Below are positions 1 through 9,896 of a stretch of DNA of 64,000 nt, piece by piece. The notes under the pieces are model-generated. The model saw only the letters and a program-made list of their open reading frames with translations, was not told the origin of the DNA and did no database searches. Numbering within the stretch: the stretch's first letter is position 1; each line of letters starts with the position of its first letter. Made by a program: the position numbers and the translations under genes. The DNA is from Rhodocyclales bacterium (GTDB lineage Bacteria; Pseudomonadota; Gammaproteobacteria; Burkholderiales; Rhodocyclaceae): NCBI GenBank assembly GCA_028292485.1, contig JAQGMG010000015.1, forward strand, positions 83,359-147,358. The letters run 5' to 3'.

Positions 1-893
1 AACTCACTTTTCGGGATCGGACCGATGATGCCGTAGTGATTGCGCGTTGGCATCAGGAACACCGGGATCGCGCCGGTCATGATGATGGAGTGCAGGATCG
101 ACTTGTGGCAGTTACGGTCCACGACGACGACGTCGCCAGGCGCCACCGTCGAGTTCCACACGATCTTGTTGGAAGTCGAGGTGCCGTTGGTTACGAAGAA
201 CAAATGATCAGAGTGGGTAATGCGTGCGGCATTTCTTTCCGACGCTGCAATAGGTCCGGTGTGATCGAGCAACTGACCGAGTTCTTCGACCGCGTTGCAC
301 ACGTCGGCGCGCAGCATGTTCTCGCCGAAGAACTGGTGGAACATGTGGCCGACCGGGCTCTTCAGGAATGCCACGCCGCCGGAATGGCCCGGGCAGTGCC
401 ATGAGTAAGAGCCGTCCGACGCGTAATGCACCAGCGCGCGGAAGAACGGTGGAGCGAGCGAGTCGAGATAGGCCTTGGCTTCACGCACGACGTAGCGCGC
501 GATGAATTCCGGCGTGTCCTCGAACATGTGAATGAAACCATGCAACTCGCGCAGCACGTCATTCGGAATGTGGCGCGAGGTGCGCGTCTCGCCATAAAGG
601 AAGATCGGAATATCGGCATTGCGGAAGCGGATTTCCTGCACGAAGGCGCGCAGCTCGGCGATGGTCTCTTCCGCCTCGTCCGAGCTCAACTCTTCGTCGT
701 CGACCGACAGGATGAACGCGGAGCCGCGGCTCTGCTGTTGCGCGAACGATGTCAGGTCGCCATAGCTGGTAACGCCCAGCGCCTCCATGCCTTCACCCTC
801 GATGGCTTTCACCAGCGCGCGGATGCCGAAGCCGCTTGCATTCTCCGAGCGGAAGTCTTCGTCGATGATGATGATGGGGAAGTGAAAACGCAT
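1..893 (-). CDS. Arginine/lysine/ornithine decarboxylase, N-terminal part (3' end outside window)
   Basis: PLP-dependent decarboxylase of basic amino acids, fold-type I (AdiA/LdcI/SpeC group). About 297 codons are present and the reading frame is open to the window edge. The first ~120 residues form the receiver-like 'wing' domain (start MRFHFPIIIIDEDF). The PLP domain then begins, with CPGHSGG, the glycine-rich FVTNGTSTSNK and VVDRNCHKS, whose His stacks on the PLP ring in this family. The Schiff-base lysine lies further on and is not visible. The ATG at 893 follows an AGGAG placed 8 nt upstream. Which amino acid it decarboxylates cannot be told from this part. It reads away from dcd's terminator and is probably its own unit. 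Confidence 0.88.
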   Translation of the reverse strand, partial: MRFHFPIIIIDEDFRSENASGFGIRALVKAIEGEGMEALGVTSYGDLTSFAQQQSRGSAFILSVDDEELSSDEAEETIAELRAFVQEIRFRNADIPIFLYGETRTSRHIPNDVLRELHGFIHMFEDTPEFIARYVVREAKAYLDSLAPPFFRALVHYASDGSYSWHCPGHSGGVAFLKSPVGHMFHQFFGENMLRADVCNAVEELGQLLDHTGPIAASERNAARITHSDHLFFVTNGTSTSNKIVWNSTVAPGDVVVVDRNCHKSILHSIIMTGAIPVFLMPTRNHYGIIGPIPKSE

Positions 894-984
894 CCTGGCT
901 CCTGCTGAGTCTGGCGGCCCCATTGACGGGGGCCGAAGCCGCGCATCATAGCGCAGCACGAAAAAGACAAAAAAAAGCTTTTGT

Positions 985-1012
985 AAATCAAAAGGGCCGC
1001 CGAAGCAGCCCT
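985..1012 (-). terminator. Rho-independent terminator after dcd
   Basis: On the minus strand an 8-bp stem (AGGGCTGC / GCGGCCCT, one G-U pair) closes a TTCG tetraloop and is followed by TTTTGATTT. It sits 28 nt past the dcd stop codon and ends that transcript before the decarboxylase gene. Confidence 0.85.
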
Positions 1013-1039
1013 CCTTGCGCATTATTGCCCTAAATTGCT

Positions 1040-1606
1040 TCAGATTTTAGGTAGCGTTACGCCGGTTTGCCCTTGGTACTTGCCGCCGCGATCCTTGTAC
1101 GAGGTTTCGCAGACTTCATCCGACTCGAAGAACAGTACCTGCGCACAGCCTTCGCCCGCATAGATCTTGGCGGGGAGCGGGGTGGTGTTGGAGAACTCCA
1201 GCGTGACGAAGCCTTCCCACTCGGGCTCGAAAGGCGTGACATTCACGATGATGCCGCAGCGTGCGTAGGTGCTCTTGCCCAGACACACGGTGAGCACACT
1301 GCGCGGAATGCGGAAGTATTCGACGGTGCGGGCCAGCGCGAAGGAGTTCGGCGGGATGATGCAGGAGTCCGCTTCGATCGTGACGAAGGAGTTCACATCG
1401 AAGTTTTTCGGGTCGACGATGGTCGAGTTGATATTGGTGAATATCTTGAATTCGCGCGCGCAGCGAATATCGTAGCCATAGCTCGAAGCGCCATACGACA
1501 CGATTTTTTGCCCGTTGGCCTCGCGAATAAGCGTGGGTTCGAAAGGCTCGATCATGCCGTGCTGCTCCGCCATGCGGCGGATCCATTTGTCCGATTTGAT
1601 GCTCAC
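1040..1606 (-). CDS. dcd: dCTP deaminase
   Basis: Converts dCTP to dUTP and ammonia, feeding dUMP for thymidylate synthesis (thyA is at 42 kb). The 188-residue length is normal for the trimeric Dcd/DUT fold. Visible signatures are [25 protein letters not shown] (with the catalytic Glu) and the C-terminal [13 protein letters not shown] lid. It lies downstream of apbC in the same direction with a 93-nt gap and is closed by a clear terminator. Placement next to apbC and metG is common in Burkholderiales. Confidence 0.97.
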   Translation of the reverse strand: MSIKSDKWIRRMAEQHGMIEPFEPTLIREANGQKIVSYGASSYGYDIRCAREFKIFTNINSTIVDPKNFDVNSFVTIEADSCIIPPNSFALARTVEYFRIPRSVLTVCLGKSTYARCGIIVNVTPFEPEWEGFVTLEFSNTTPLPAKIYAGEGCAQVLFFESDEVCETSYKDRGGKYQGQTGVTLPKI

Positions 1607-1699
1607 GTTATTTCGTAGCCTCTCGCTGCGTTGGATGTCAAAGGGCGGATTTTAGCGGGTTTATGGCAGTTCACGTCCTTTCGCCACATCAGGCGCTGC

Positions 1700-2791
1700 T
1701 CAAGTGTTCTGTACGACGATGGTCGGGAACTTGTGGCGCAGGTCGCGCTGTTTCTCGGCAATGGCAATGGCGACCTTGCGTGCGATGGCCCGGTAAGCGT
1801 CGGCCACGGGGCTGTCGGGCGCGGAAACGACCGTGGGTGCGCCCGAGTCGGCCTGTTCGCGAATCCTGATGTCAAGGGGCAGGCTGCCGAGGAAGGGCAC
1901 GTCATACTCGGCGCACATCTTCTCGCCGCCGCCAGTGCCGAAGATGTGTTCGGCGTGGCCGCAGTTCGAGCAGATGTGGATGCTCATGTTTTCGACGATG
2001 CCGAGGATCGGGATGCCGACCTTGTCGAACATCTTGAGGCCCTTGCGGGCGTCCAGCAGCGCGATGTCTTGCGGCGTGGTGACAATCACCGCACCGGTTA
2101 CCGGCACTGTCTGCGCCAATGTCAGCTGGATATCGCCGGTGCCTGGTGGCATGTCGATGACGAGGTAGTCGAGGTCGTCCCAACGCGTTTCGGTGAGCAA
2201 CTGGCGCAGCGCCTGGGTGGCCATTGGCCCGCGCCACACCATGGGTTGCTCGGGGTCGATGAGAAAGCCGATGGAGTTGGCCTGTATGCCATGCGCAAGC
2301 AAGGGCTTCATGGTCTTGCCGTCTTCCGATTCAGGCTGCTGGCCGGCCAGGCCCAGCATCTGCGGCTGGCTCGGGCCGTAGATATCCGCATCGAGCAGGC
2401 CGACGCGCGCGCCTTCCTGCGCCAGCGCCAGCGCCAGATTGGCAGCCGTGGTGCTCTTGCCGACGCCGCCTTTGCCCGAAGCGACGGCGATGATGTTTTT
2501 CACGCCGGGCAGCAGCTTGACGTTGGCTTGCACGGCGTGAGCAACGACCTTCGAGTTGACACTGACCCTGGCCGAGCGAATGCCTTCCTGCGTCAGGACA
2601 AAGGTTTCGATCTGTTGCGCAATGGATGCGTGCTGGCTGCGGGCCGGGTAACCAAGCTCGATGCTGATGATTGCTGTGCCATCGTTGATGCTGGCTGCAC
2701 GAATTGCCCGTGCTTCGGCAAAAGGCTTGCCCGTGTTGGGGTCTGTCAGTTCACCGACAAGCGTGAGAAGTTGCTGATCCGATAAAGGCAT
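1700..2791 (-). CDS. apbC: Mrp/ApbC family iron-sulfur cluster carrier ATPase
   Basis: P-loop NTPase that binds and transfers [4Fe-4S] clusters in the cytosol. An N-terminal DUF59/MIP18-like domain (~residues 1-80) is followed by a MinD-like ATPase with deviant Walker A GKGGVGKSTTAAN, switch DMPPGTGD and the cluster-ligating pair CSNC near residue 270. The length of 363 residues is typical. The ATG at 2791 is preferred; an in-frame TTG 18 nt upstream is possible, and neither has a strong ribosome site. Divergently arranged metG and downstream dcd are usual neighbours in this group. Confidence 0.93.
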   Translation of the reverse strand: MPLSDQQLLTLVGELTDPNTGKPFAEARAIRAASINDGTAIISIELGYPARSQHASIAQQIETFVLTQEGIRSARVSVNSKVVAHAVQANVKLLPGVKNIIAVASGKGGVGKSTTAANLALALAQEGARVGLLDADIYGPSQPQMLGLAGQQPESEDGKTMKPLLAHGIQANSIGFLIDPEQPMVWRGPMATQALRQLLTETRWDDLDYLVIDMPPGTGDIQLTLAQTVPVTGAVIVTTPQDIALLDARKGLKMFDKVGIPILGIVENMSIHICSNCGHAEHIFGTGGGEKMCAEYDVPFLGSLPLDIRIREQADSGAPTVVSAPDSPVADAYRAIARKVAIAIAEKQRDLRHKFPTIVVQNT

Positions 2792-2929
2792 GAAGTCTTC
2801 GCGCGGCAACGCTGCCGCAATAGTTGATTGATTTGCTCAAGCTTAGCACGGTCATCATGCTTGTCGGAGCGTGCTGACAGCCTGCGAAAAGAGGGGGCGG
2901 GGATGCGGCCGACGCTTTGCCGACGCCTC

Positions 2930-4711
2930 TCAGACCTGTGCGGGCGCCGGGTTCAGGAGGCGCGCCAGTACCTCGCGCAGATGCCCGCTGGGCGTGGGTT
3001 TCTGCAGCAAGGGGAAGCCACTGGCGCGCGCTTCGGCAAGGCGGTGCGGGTCGGTGTCGCCGGTGATGACGGCGGCGGGAATCTGCAGGTTGAAGTGCTT
3101 GCGCAAGCCCTCGATGGCTTCGATGCCGGTGCGGCCTTCGAGCAGGCGGTAGTCGGCAAGGATGGCGTCGGGCGGGGCGTCGAGTTGAGCGATGGCGTCT
3201 TCCAGCGAGGCGGCTGCCAGTGCCTTGCAACCCCACGCTGTCAGCAGGGCCGACATGGCTTGCTGGATGATGGGCTCATTGTCGATTACCAGCACGCGGC
3301 TGATGTTTTGCGGCAGCAAGGGCTGGGTCCGGCGCTGGAGTTCATGTGCCACGGGCCGGGTGGTGTCCAGTGGCAGCGCGACTGAAAACAGCGAACCCTT
3401 GCCCTGCACGGACCGCAGCATCAAGCGTTGCCCAAGCAGACGGACGAGCCCGTCGACGATGGCGAGCCCCAGCCCCAAACCTTTGCGCCGGTCTCGCTCG
3501 GGGTTGTCGAGCTGGTAGAACTCGCGAAAAACATCTTCCTGCTGATCGCTTGGAATGCCGATGCCCGAATCCCACACTTCCATCAGCACCTGTTTGCCGC
3601 GCACGCGGCAGGCCACCAGCACGCCGCCGCGATTGGTGTACTTCACAGCGTTGGAAACGAGATTGCGCAGGATGCGCTCGACCATGCGCGGATCGCTGAG
3701 CACGCGCAATGGCCGGTGCCTGACCTTGAACTTGAGACCACGTTGTCGCGCAAGTGGCGAGAATTCGGCTTCGATGCGGATCAGCAGCGGCGACAGATCG
3801 AATGAGCGGAATTCAGCCTGTTGGGCGCCCGAATCGATACGCGAATAGTCCATCAACTCATCCATCAGCTCGCCCATGCTCGAGCACGCTTCACGCATGC
3901 TGGCCACGAGTTGTTCGGCATTGGGCGACAGTGTTTCGGTCTGCAGCGTGTCGGCAAGCAGAGTGATGGATTGCAAGGGTTGGCGCAGATCATGGCTGGC
4001 GGCTGCGAGGAAGCGCGTCTTGCCGGTATTGGCGCTTTCCGCGCTGATGCGCGCCGTCTCGGCTGCCTGTGTTTGCACGCGTAGCTCGCGCAGCAAAGCC
4101 ATGTTTTCGAAACGCAGGCGGATGCTGCTCTTGGTGAAGCGGTTGTTCACCCAGCCAAAGATCAGCATGCAGACGTAGTAGCACAACGCAATGACGCCCA
4201 TGCCGAACGCCAGATGCCCCTGTTGCAAGAAGCACAGCACAGCGAAGGGCAGCAGGGCCGCCGTCGCATACAAGGCATAGGCGATGTACAGCGTGCCCAT
4301 GGCGGGCGCTGCGGCGCCGGTCAATGCGGCCAGCACGACGCCGACAGCGGCCAGCGTCAAGGGATCGGAATTTGTCGTGAGATAAGCCAGCGAACCCCAG
4401 CCGATGCCCGAAATGGCTGTGGTGGCAATGAAAAACACGCCCCAGCCATCGATGCTCAGACGATGCCGGAAGCGACCATTGTGCGCGGCCATCATGCCGA
4501 TGCGCAGTGCCGTCAACAGCACGATGGCAAACAGCCACAGCAGCAGGTTGCGCAGAGGGATCGAGCGCCATAGCAGCAGCGATGCGCTCAGCACGCCCAG
4601 CGTATTGCCGAACAGCAGCGATGGGCCGTGCGTGAACAGCAGCTCGATCTGCTCTGTGCGCAGACGCTTGTCGGGCATGCTGGCGGCAGGATTGGCGGAG
4701 ATTTGCACCAT
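2930..4711 (-). CDS. Membrane hybrid histidine kinase with C-terminal receiver
   Basis: 593 residues. An N-terminal sensor region has about six hydrophobic segments (residues ~30-190) and no recognisable periplasmic domain. The kinase core follows: H-box AAASHDLRQPL with phospho-acceptor His240, N-box RNLVSNAVKYT, G1 DSGIGIP, G2 GLGLGLAIV. A receiver domain at the C terminus carries Asp520 in ILADYRL. The domain order matches the family of kinases that pair with a separately encoded response regulator or phosphotransfer protein. No cognate regulator is adjacent, so the signal and output are unknown. An in-frame ATG at 4678 is an alternative start; no clear ribosome site favours either. Confidence 0.88.
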   Translation of the reverse strand: MVQISANPAASMPDKRLRTEQIELLFTHGPSLLFGNTLGVLSASLLLWRSIPLRNLLLWLFAIVLLTALRIGMMAAHNGRFRHRLSIDGWGVFFIATTAISGIGWGSLAYLTTNSDPLTLAAVGVVLAALTGAAAPAMGTLYIAYALYATAALLPFAVLCFLQQGHLAFGMGVIALCYYVCMLIFGWVNNRFTKSSIRLRFENMALLRELRVQTQAAETARISAESANTGKTRFLAAASHDLRQPLQSITLLADTLQTETLSPNAEQLVASMREACSSMGELMDELMDYSRIDSGAQQAEFRSFDLSPLLIRIEAEFSPLARQRGLKFKVRHRPLRVLSDPRMVERILRNLVSNAVKYTNRGGVLVACRVRGKQVLMEVWDSGIGIPSDQQEDVFREFYQLDNPERDRRKGLGLGLAIVDGLVRLLGQRLMLRSVQGKGSLFSVALPLDTTRPVAHELQRRTQPLLPQNISRVLVIDNEPIIQQAMSALLTAWGCKALAAASLEDAIAQLDAPPDAILADYRLLEGRTGIEAIEGLRKHFNLQIPAAVITGDTDPHRLAEARASGFPLLQKPTPSGHLREVLARLLNPAPAQV

Positions 4712-4940
4712 GCGCTTGTACTGGTGGATGTTTTCTGGTCGGTTGCATCACGATGCTGCCCTGCGATGTTGCCTCGATATGCCATGCGGCACCATATGGA
4801 TATTCGGGCAGTCACCGAACTTGTTTTTGATCGGATTTGTGCAGACCGGGTCAGGTCTGTGCCGTAAAACCCGAGCCGGGCAAGGGCTTTGTGTGGGGGT
4901 TTGATAGAATCCACGGCTAACCGTGCATTCCGGATTCGCC

Positions 4941-7043
4941 ATGTCGCTTCAACAGCCGCTTCAAAAACTCTTCGTCACCACGGCATTGCCGTACGCCAAT
5001 GGCTCGTTCCACATTGGTCACATCATGGAGTACATCCAGGCCGACATCTGGGTGCGACTGCAGCGCACGCTGGGCCATGAAGTGCATTTCGTATGCGCCG
5101 ATGACGCACACGGCACACCGATCATGCTCAAGGCGGAGAGCGAAGGCATCACGCCGCAGCAGCTGGTTGCGCGCATCGCGGCGGAGCGGCCGCAGTATCT
5201 GAACGGCTTTCATATCAGTTTCGACAACTGGCACTCGACCGATTCGGAAGAGAACACGCGCCTGTCGCAGGACATCTATCGCAAGCTGCGCGAAGCAGGG
5301 TTCATCGACCGCAAGGTGATCAAGCAGTTCTTCGATCCGGTCAAGAGCATGTTTCTGCCCGACCGCTACATCAAGGGCGAATGCCCGAAGTGCGGTTCGC
5401 CAGACCAGAATGGCGACAACTGCGAAGTCTGCGGCGCTGTCTACTCGCCGACCGATCTGAAGAATCCCGTGTCGGCGCTTACCGGCGCAACGCCTGAGCT
5501 GCGTGATTCGGAGCATTTCTTCTTCAAGCTCTCGGACCCGCGCTGCGTGGAGTTCCTGAAGGGCTGGACGCAGGGCGGACGTTTGCAGCCGCAGATTGCC
5601 AACAAGGCCAACGAATGGCTGGCGAGCGATAGCGGATTATCTGATTGGGATATCTCGCGCGACGAGCCTTATTTCGGCATCCCGATTCCCGATGCGCCGG
5701 GCAAGTACTTCTACGTCTGGCTGGATGCGCCCGTGGGCTACCTCGCCAGCCTTGCCAATTATTTCAACAAAGCCGGCGGCGACTTTGAAGCCTTCCTCGC
5801 CGATCCGGCAACGCGTCAGGTGCACTTCATCGGCAAGGACATCGTTAATTTCCACTGTCTGTTCTGGCCAGCCATGATGCATTTCGCTGGCAAGCCCTAC
5901 AAGGTGCCGGACAACGTTTATGTGCATGGCTTCATCACCGTGTCGGGCGAGAAGATGAGCAAATCGCGCGGCACAGGTATCAGCCCGTTGCGCTACCTTG
6001 ACATCGGCATGAACCCGGAATGGCTGCGTTACTATATCGCCGCCAAGCTCAATGCCAACGTCGAAGACCTCGACTTCAACCCCGAGGATTTCGTTGCGCG
6101 CATCAATGCCGATCTGATCGGCAAATACGTCAACATCGCCAGCCGCTGCGCAGGTTTCATTACGAAGCGCTTTGAAGGCAAGCTGGCTCAGGCTTTGCCT
6201 GCCGAAGGCGAAGCGCTGCTGACTGCGCTGCGTGACGCGAAGACGGGCGTGCGGACATTTCTTGATGAACGCGAGTTCTCCAAAGCCGTTCGCGAGATCA
6301 TGGCGCTGGCCGATCGCACCAATGAGTACGTCAATGCGCATGCGCCGTGGGAACTGGCCAAGCAGGCAGGCAAGGAAGCCGAATTGCACGAGGTGTGCAG
6401 TGTTGCGCTCAATGCGTTTCGCATACTGACCAGCATGCTCGCGCCGATCATGCCGGCGACGGCCGCCAAGGTAGGAGGCTTCCTCAATTGCAGCTTCGTG
6501 CGTTGGGATGATGAATCGCCGCTATTGGCGATCAATGCTTATGAGCATCTGATGACGCGAGTCGACCCGAAGATCATGGACAAGCTTTTCGACGCGCCGG
6601 AGGCTGTTTCAGTAGAAGCGGCCAAGCCAGCTGTCTCTAAAGCATCAGCCCTCTCCCCCAGCCCCTCTCCCGCAAGCGGGCGAGGGGAGCCTCGTGAGGC
6701 TTCGCCTGAAATAAATGTGGAAGAGTTCGGCAAGATCGATCTGCGTATTGCCAGGATCGTTTCCGCCGAGCATGTAGAAGGCGCGGCCAAGCTGCTCAAG
6801 CTGCAGCTCGACATTGGCGAGGACCGTCCGCGCCAGGTCTTTGCGGGCATCAAGAGTGCCTATGACCCCGCCTTGCTGGTCGGACGCCTGACGGTAATGG
6901 TTGCCAACCTCGCGCCGCGCAAGATGAAGTTCGGCATGAGCGAGGGCATGGTGCTGGCCGCTTCGGACGAGTCGGGCGAAGTGCCGGGGTTGTTCATTCT
7001 CTCGCCGGATAGCGGCGCGCAGCCCGGCATGCGCGTAAAGTAA
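4941..7043 (+). CDS. metG: Methionyl-tRNA synthetase
   Basis: Charges tRNA(Met) and the initiator tRNA. Class I signatures are the HIGH motif in FHIGHI and KMSKS in [10 protein letters not shown] zinc knuckle (CPKCGS and CEVCGA) marks the E. coli-type enzyme. The C-terminal ~110 residues are the EMAP/Trbp111-like dimerisation and tRNA-binding domain. The ATG at 4941 fits the conserved N terminus; an in-frame GTG lies 18 nt upstream. In the linker before the tRNA-binding domain, residues ~570-583 are encoded by a palindromic repeat (separate entry), so the linker is longer and Ser/Pro-rich. Confidence 0.97.
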   Translation: MSLQQPLQKLFVTTALPYANGSFHIGHIMEYIQADIWVRLQRTLGHEVHFVCADDAHGTPIMLKAESEGITPQQLVARIAAERPQYLNGFHISFDNWHSTDSEENTRLSQDIYRKLREAGFIDRKVIKQFFDPVKSMFLPDRYIKGECPKCGSPDQNGDNCEVCGAVYSPTDLKNPVSALTGATPELRDSEHFFFKLSDPRCVEFLKGWTQGGRLQPQIANKANEWLASDSGLSDWDISRDEPYFGIPIPDAPGKYFYVWLDAPVGYLASLANYFNKAGGDFEAFLADPATRQVHFIGKDIVNFHCLFWPAMMHFAGKPYKVPDNVYVHGFITVSGEKMSKSRGTGISPLRYLDIGMNPEWLRYYIAAKLNANVEDLDFNPEDFVARINADLIGKYVNIASRCAGFITKRFEGKLAQALPAEGEALLTALRDAKTGVRTFLDEREFSKAVREIMALADRTNEYVNAHAPWELAKQAGKEAELHEVCSVALNAFRILTSMLAPIMPATAAKVGGFLNCSFVRWDDESPLLAINAYEHLMTRVDPKIMDKLFDAPEAVSVEAAKPAVSKASALSPSPSPASGRGEPREASPEINVEEFGKIDLRIARIVSAEHVEGAAKLLKLQLDIGEDRPRQVFAGIKSAYDPALLVGRLTVMVANLAPRKMKFGMSEGMVLAASDESGEVPGLFILSPDSGAQPGMRVK
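6650..6695 (+). repeat. GC-rich palindromic repeat inserted in frame in metG
   Basis: Core palindrome at 6662-6687: CCCCTCTCCCGC, AAGC-centred, then GCGGGCGAGGGG, with one mismatch in a 12-bp stem. It is preceded by a direct CCCTCTCCCCCAG copy of the left arm. It resembles the widely dispersed proteobacterial intergenic element that translates as [10 protein letters not shown]. Here it is read in frame and adds that peptide to the MetG linker. Confidence 0.75.
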
Positions 7044-7156
7044 GCGGCTTATGCCTTTGTCTGCACGCCGCCGCTGGATTGTTCTGCATCAACACGCTCC
7101 CGATACAGCGGGCGAGACTGTTGTGTCGTCTTGCTTGCGCGTTGCCGGGAGTGCAT

Positions 7157-8824
7157 ATGTCCAGAAAATTCAGATTGAAGTCGTTTCGCCCGAAACTGCT
7201 GGAGACGTTGCAGGGCTATAGCCGCCCGCAGTTTCTGGCAGATGCCTCGGCCGGCGTCACGGTCGGAGTGCTGGCCATCCCGTTGGCCATGGCGTTTGCC
7301 ATCGCCAGCGGCGCCAGTCCTTCTTCGGGTTTATGGACGGCGATCATCGCCGGCTTCTGTATCTCCGCCTTCGGTGGCTCGCGCGTGCAGATCGGCGGAC
7401 CCACCGGCGCTTTCATTCCGATCCTGTACAGCATCGTGGCGGTTTATGGCTTCCACAATATGCTGGCGGCAACTTTTATGGCCGGTGTCCTGCTACTGGT
7501 CATGGGGCTGACCGGCATGGGTAGCCTGATTCGAATGATTCCCGTCTCCGTCGTCATCGGTTTTACCAACGGCATTGCTGTGGTCATCGCGTTTTCGCAG
7601 CTGCGCGATTTTTTTGGTCTGGATATCGCCAGCTTGCCGGCCGAGTTTTTTGCGCGTCTGCGTATGCTGACAGCGAATGTGGATACTGCCGACGTGTATA
7701 CGACGTGCCTTGGTACTGGCTGTGTAGCGCTGGTTGTCGTCTGGAGCCGGCTTGTAGAGCGCTTGCCGAGGCTGGCAATGATTCCCGCCCAGATGGCTGC
7801 GCTGGTGTTGGGTACGCTGTGCAGTGTCATATTCAAGCTGCCGGTCGAGACGCTTGGCAGCCGCTTCAATGGGATTCCGCAAGAATTGCCCGGCATCAGC
7901 TTCCCGCTGCCAGCGCTGGAAAGCCTGGGGCACCTCCTCACACCTGCCATCACCATCGCCTTGCTGGGGGCTATCGAATCATTGCTTTCGGCGCGTGTCG
8001 CCGATGCGCAGATCGACGACCGGCATGACCCCAACCAGGAGTTGCTGGCGCAAGGCATTGCCAATATTGCTTCGCCTTTTTTCGGCGGCATTCCAGCGAC
8101 AGGCGCCATTGCGCGCACCGCGACGAATATACGTGCTGGTGGCCGCACACCGGTTGCCGGGCTGATCCACGCTGCAACCTTGCTCATCGTCGTGCTGGTC
8201 GCGGCACCCCTGGCTGCCTACGTGCCGATTACGGTACTTGCCGCCATCGTGCTGATCACGGCGTGGCGTATGGGGGACTGGCATGAGTTCGTGCGATTGA
8301 AACACTTCTCGTGGAACTATCGCATCATCCTGCTGACAACCTTTGCATTGACGGTGCTTTTCGATCTGACTGTCGCGGTTGAAATCGGCATGGTACTGGC
8401 GAGCCTGTTTTTCATCTATCGCATGCAGGATCTGACCGCTGTCGAACGAATCAGAGAAGCTGAGACGGTGGAAGGCCTGGTGGTCTACGCCGTGCAAGGC
8501 TCCTTGTTTTTTGGTTCGATTGCCAAGCTTGATAGGCAGATTGAAAAGCGGCCGGACGATGTACGCGTAATGGTGCTGGACATGCGTGAGGTCATGAACG
8601 CCGATACCTCGGGCATAGACTGGTTGGGCGGTTTGGCGCGGGCACTGACGCGGCAGGGCGCGACGCTGGTACTGTGTGGGCTTGGCAAGCAGCCCGAGTC
8701 GCTGGCGCGGCGCTCAGGCTTTGCCATGAACATGGGCGCGGCAAATATTCTGCCTGACAGGGCTGCGGCTGTACTGCGCGCCACAGCGTTACTCAATCAA
8801 GATATTGAACTGCAAGAGCGATGA
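7157..8824 (+). CDS. SulP family anion transporter with STAS domain
   Basis: Inner-membrane transporter of 555 residues. The SulP core has ~11-12 hydrophobic segments, with the family signature region [20 protein letters not shown] near residue 35 and the conserved [12 protein letters not shown]. The C-terminal ~110 residues are a STAS domain ([20 protein letters not shown]). Substrates in this family include sulfate, bicarbonate, dicarboxylates and others, and cannot be chosen from sequence. The ATG at 7157 has GGGAG 5 nt upstream; an upstream in-frame start at 7079 lacks this. It overlaps the acylphosphatase gene by 4 nt, so the two are co-transcribed. Confidence 0.93.
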   Translation: MSRKFRLKSFRPKLLETLQGYSRPQFLADASAGVTVGVLAIPLAMAFAIASGASPSSGLWTAIIAGFCISAFGGSRVQIGGPTGAFIPILYSIVAVYGFHNMLAATFMAGVLLLVMGLTGMGSLIRMIPVSVVIGFTNGIAVVIAFSQLRDFFGLDIASLPAEFFARLRMLTANVDTADVYTTCLGTGCVALVVVWSRLVERLPRLAMIPAQMAALVLGTLCSVIFKLPVETLGSRFNGIPQELPGISFPLPALESLGHLLTPAITIALLGAIESLLSARVADAQIDDRHDPNQELLAQGIANIASPFFGGIPATGAIARTATNIRAGGRTPVAGLIHAATLLIVVLVAAPLAAYVPITVLAAIVLITAWRMGDWHEFVRLKHFSWNYRIILLTTFALTVLFDLTVAVEIGMVLASLFFIYRMQDLTAVERIREAETVEGLVVYAVQGSLFFGSIAKLDRQIEKRPDDVRVMVLDMREVMNADTSGIDWLGGLARALTRQGATLVLCGLGKQPESLARRSGFAMNMGAANILPDRAAAVLRATALLNQDIELQER

Positions 8825-9129
8825 CTGAACCTGCTGAATCTGACAGTGTGGATGATCGAGTCGGGCGCCACCTGTTGATTCGCGGGCTGGTGCAAGGCGT
8901 CGGTTTCCGCTGGAGCATGGTGGAAATGGCCCGGCGGCTGGGCCTTTGTGGCTGGGTACGCAATCGTCGCGATGGCAGCGTCGAGGCGGTGGTCAGTGGG
9001 CCGAACGCCGAGGTGGCGGCGATGATTCACTGGGCGGGACAAGGACCTGCCGGATCACGTGTCGAGGGCGTAGAGGTCGAAGAGTGGCCGCAGACCTTTG
9101 AAGAGTTCGCTCAAGTACCAACTATCTAG
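8821..9129 (+). CDS. acyP: Acylphosphatase
   Basis: Hydrolyses acylphosphates such as carbamoyl- or acetyl-phosphate. The signature [10 protein letters not shown] supplies the catalytic Arg30; the catalytic Asn is Asn48 in [12 protein letters not shown]. At 102 residues it is slightly longer than the usual ~90 because of an N-terminal extension before RHLLIRG. The start codon overlaps the SulP stop (ATGA). The last codons overlap the OxyR-like site serving the next gene. Confidence 0.93.
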   Translation: MTEPAESDSVDDRVGRHLLIRGLVQGVGFRWSMVEMARRLGLCGWVRNRRDGSVEAVVSGPNAEVAAMIHWAGQGPAGSRVEGVEVEEWPQTFEEFAQVPTI

Positions 9130-9147
9130 AGCATAGTTATTTACAAT
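9122..9147 (+). promoter_or_regulatory. OxyR-like operator half (CTAT-N7-ATAG-N7-CAAT)
   Basis: CTAT (9122-9125), ATAG (9133-9136) and CAAT (9144-9147) are each separated by exactly 7 nt, matching three of the four elements of the OxyR consensus ATAG-N7-CTAT-N7-ATAG-N7-CTAT at 11 of 12 bases. The first element is not conserved. It ends 11 nt before the -35 box of the peroxiredoxin promoter, a plausible activating position. Confidence 0.45.
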
Positions 9148-9158
9148 CGGTATCCTGT

Positions 9159-9186
9159 TTGACCCGTCCTTCGCGGCGGCGATAAT
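9159..9186 (+). promoter_or_regulatory. Sigma-70-type promoter of the peroxiredoxin gene
   Basis: TTGACC (9159-9164), a 16-nt spacer and GATAAT (9181-9186) give a near-consensus promoter. It leaves a leader of about 105 nt before the peroxiredoxin ATG. Confidence 0.7.
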
Positions 9187-9296
9187 CACAGGTCGTTGCA
9201 GACCGCAAACGTCCGCTATTTGAGCGCTGCCTGGACTCGTCCAGCGCCGGCTCTTGTTTTCCCAGCAAACTACCTGACAGAGAGAGGAACATCATC

Positions 9297-9896
9297 ATGG
9301 CCGTCCTGGTTGGAAAAAAAGCCCCTGATTTCACTGCTACCACCGTACTTGGCAACAATGACATCAAGGACATCACCCTGTCCGAATTCACGAAGGGCAA
9401 GTACACCGTGCTCTTCTTCTATCCCCTCGATTTCACTTTCGTCTGCCCGTCCGAGCTGATCGCCTTCGATCACCGCCTGGCCGACTTCAAGAGCCGCAAT
9501 GTCGAAGTTATCGGTGTTTCGATCGACTCCCAGTTCACCCATCTGGCGTGGAAGAACACGCCTGTCGACAAGGGCGGCATTGGCCAGGTCGGTTACGCAC
9601 TGGTTGCCGACATCAAGCACGAAATTGCCAAGGCTTACGATGTGGAAGCCGAAGGCGGCGTCGCTTTCCGCGGCTCGTTCCTGATCGACAAGAGCGGTGT
9701 CGTGCAGCATCAGGTCGTCAACAACCTGCCGCTCGGACGTGATATCGATGAAATGCTGCGCATGGTCGATGCGCTGCAGTTCACCGAAGAGCACGGTGAA
9801 GTCTGCCCGGCCGGCTGGAAGAAGGGCAAGAAGGGCATGACGGCTTCAACCGAAGGCGTTGCAGCGTACCTCGCCGAGAACGCCAGCCAGTTGTGA
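9297..9896 (+). CDS. Typical 2-Cys peroxiredoxin (AhpC/TSA family)
   Basis: Cytosolic thiol peroxidase that reduces hydrogen peroxide and organic peroxides. Peroxidatic Cys50 sits in DFTFVCPSELIAF and resolving Cys170 in HGEVCPAGW. The 199-residue length fits the Prx1/AhpC subfamily. The start has AGAGAGG upstream at good spacing. It stands alone, without ahpF or an adjacent reductase, so electrons probably come from thioredoxin or an unlinked partner. A strong promoter and OxyR-like site precede it. The family is often annotated ahpC; the orthologue is not certain. Confidence 0.95.
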   Translation: MAVLVGKKAPDFTATTVLGNNDIKDITLSEFTKGKYTVLFFYPLDFTFVCPSELIAFDHRLADFKSRNVEVIGVSIDSQFTHLAWKNTPVDKGGIGQVGYALVADIKHEIAKAYDVEAEGGVAFRGSFLIDKSGVVQHQVVNNLPLGRDIDEMLRMVDALQFTEEHGEVCPAGWKKGKKGMTASTEGVAAYLAENASQL

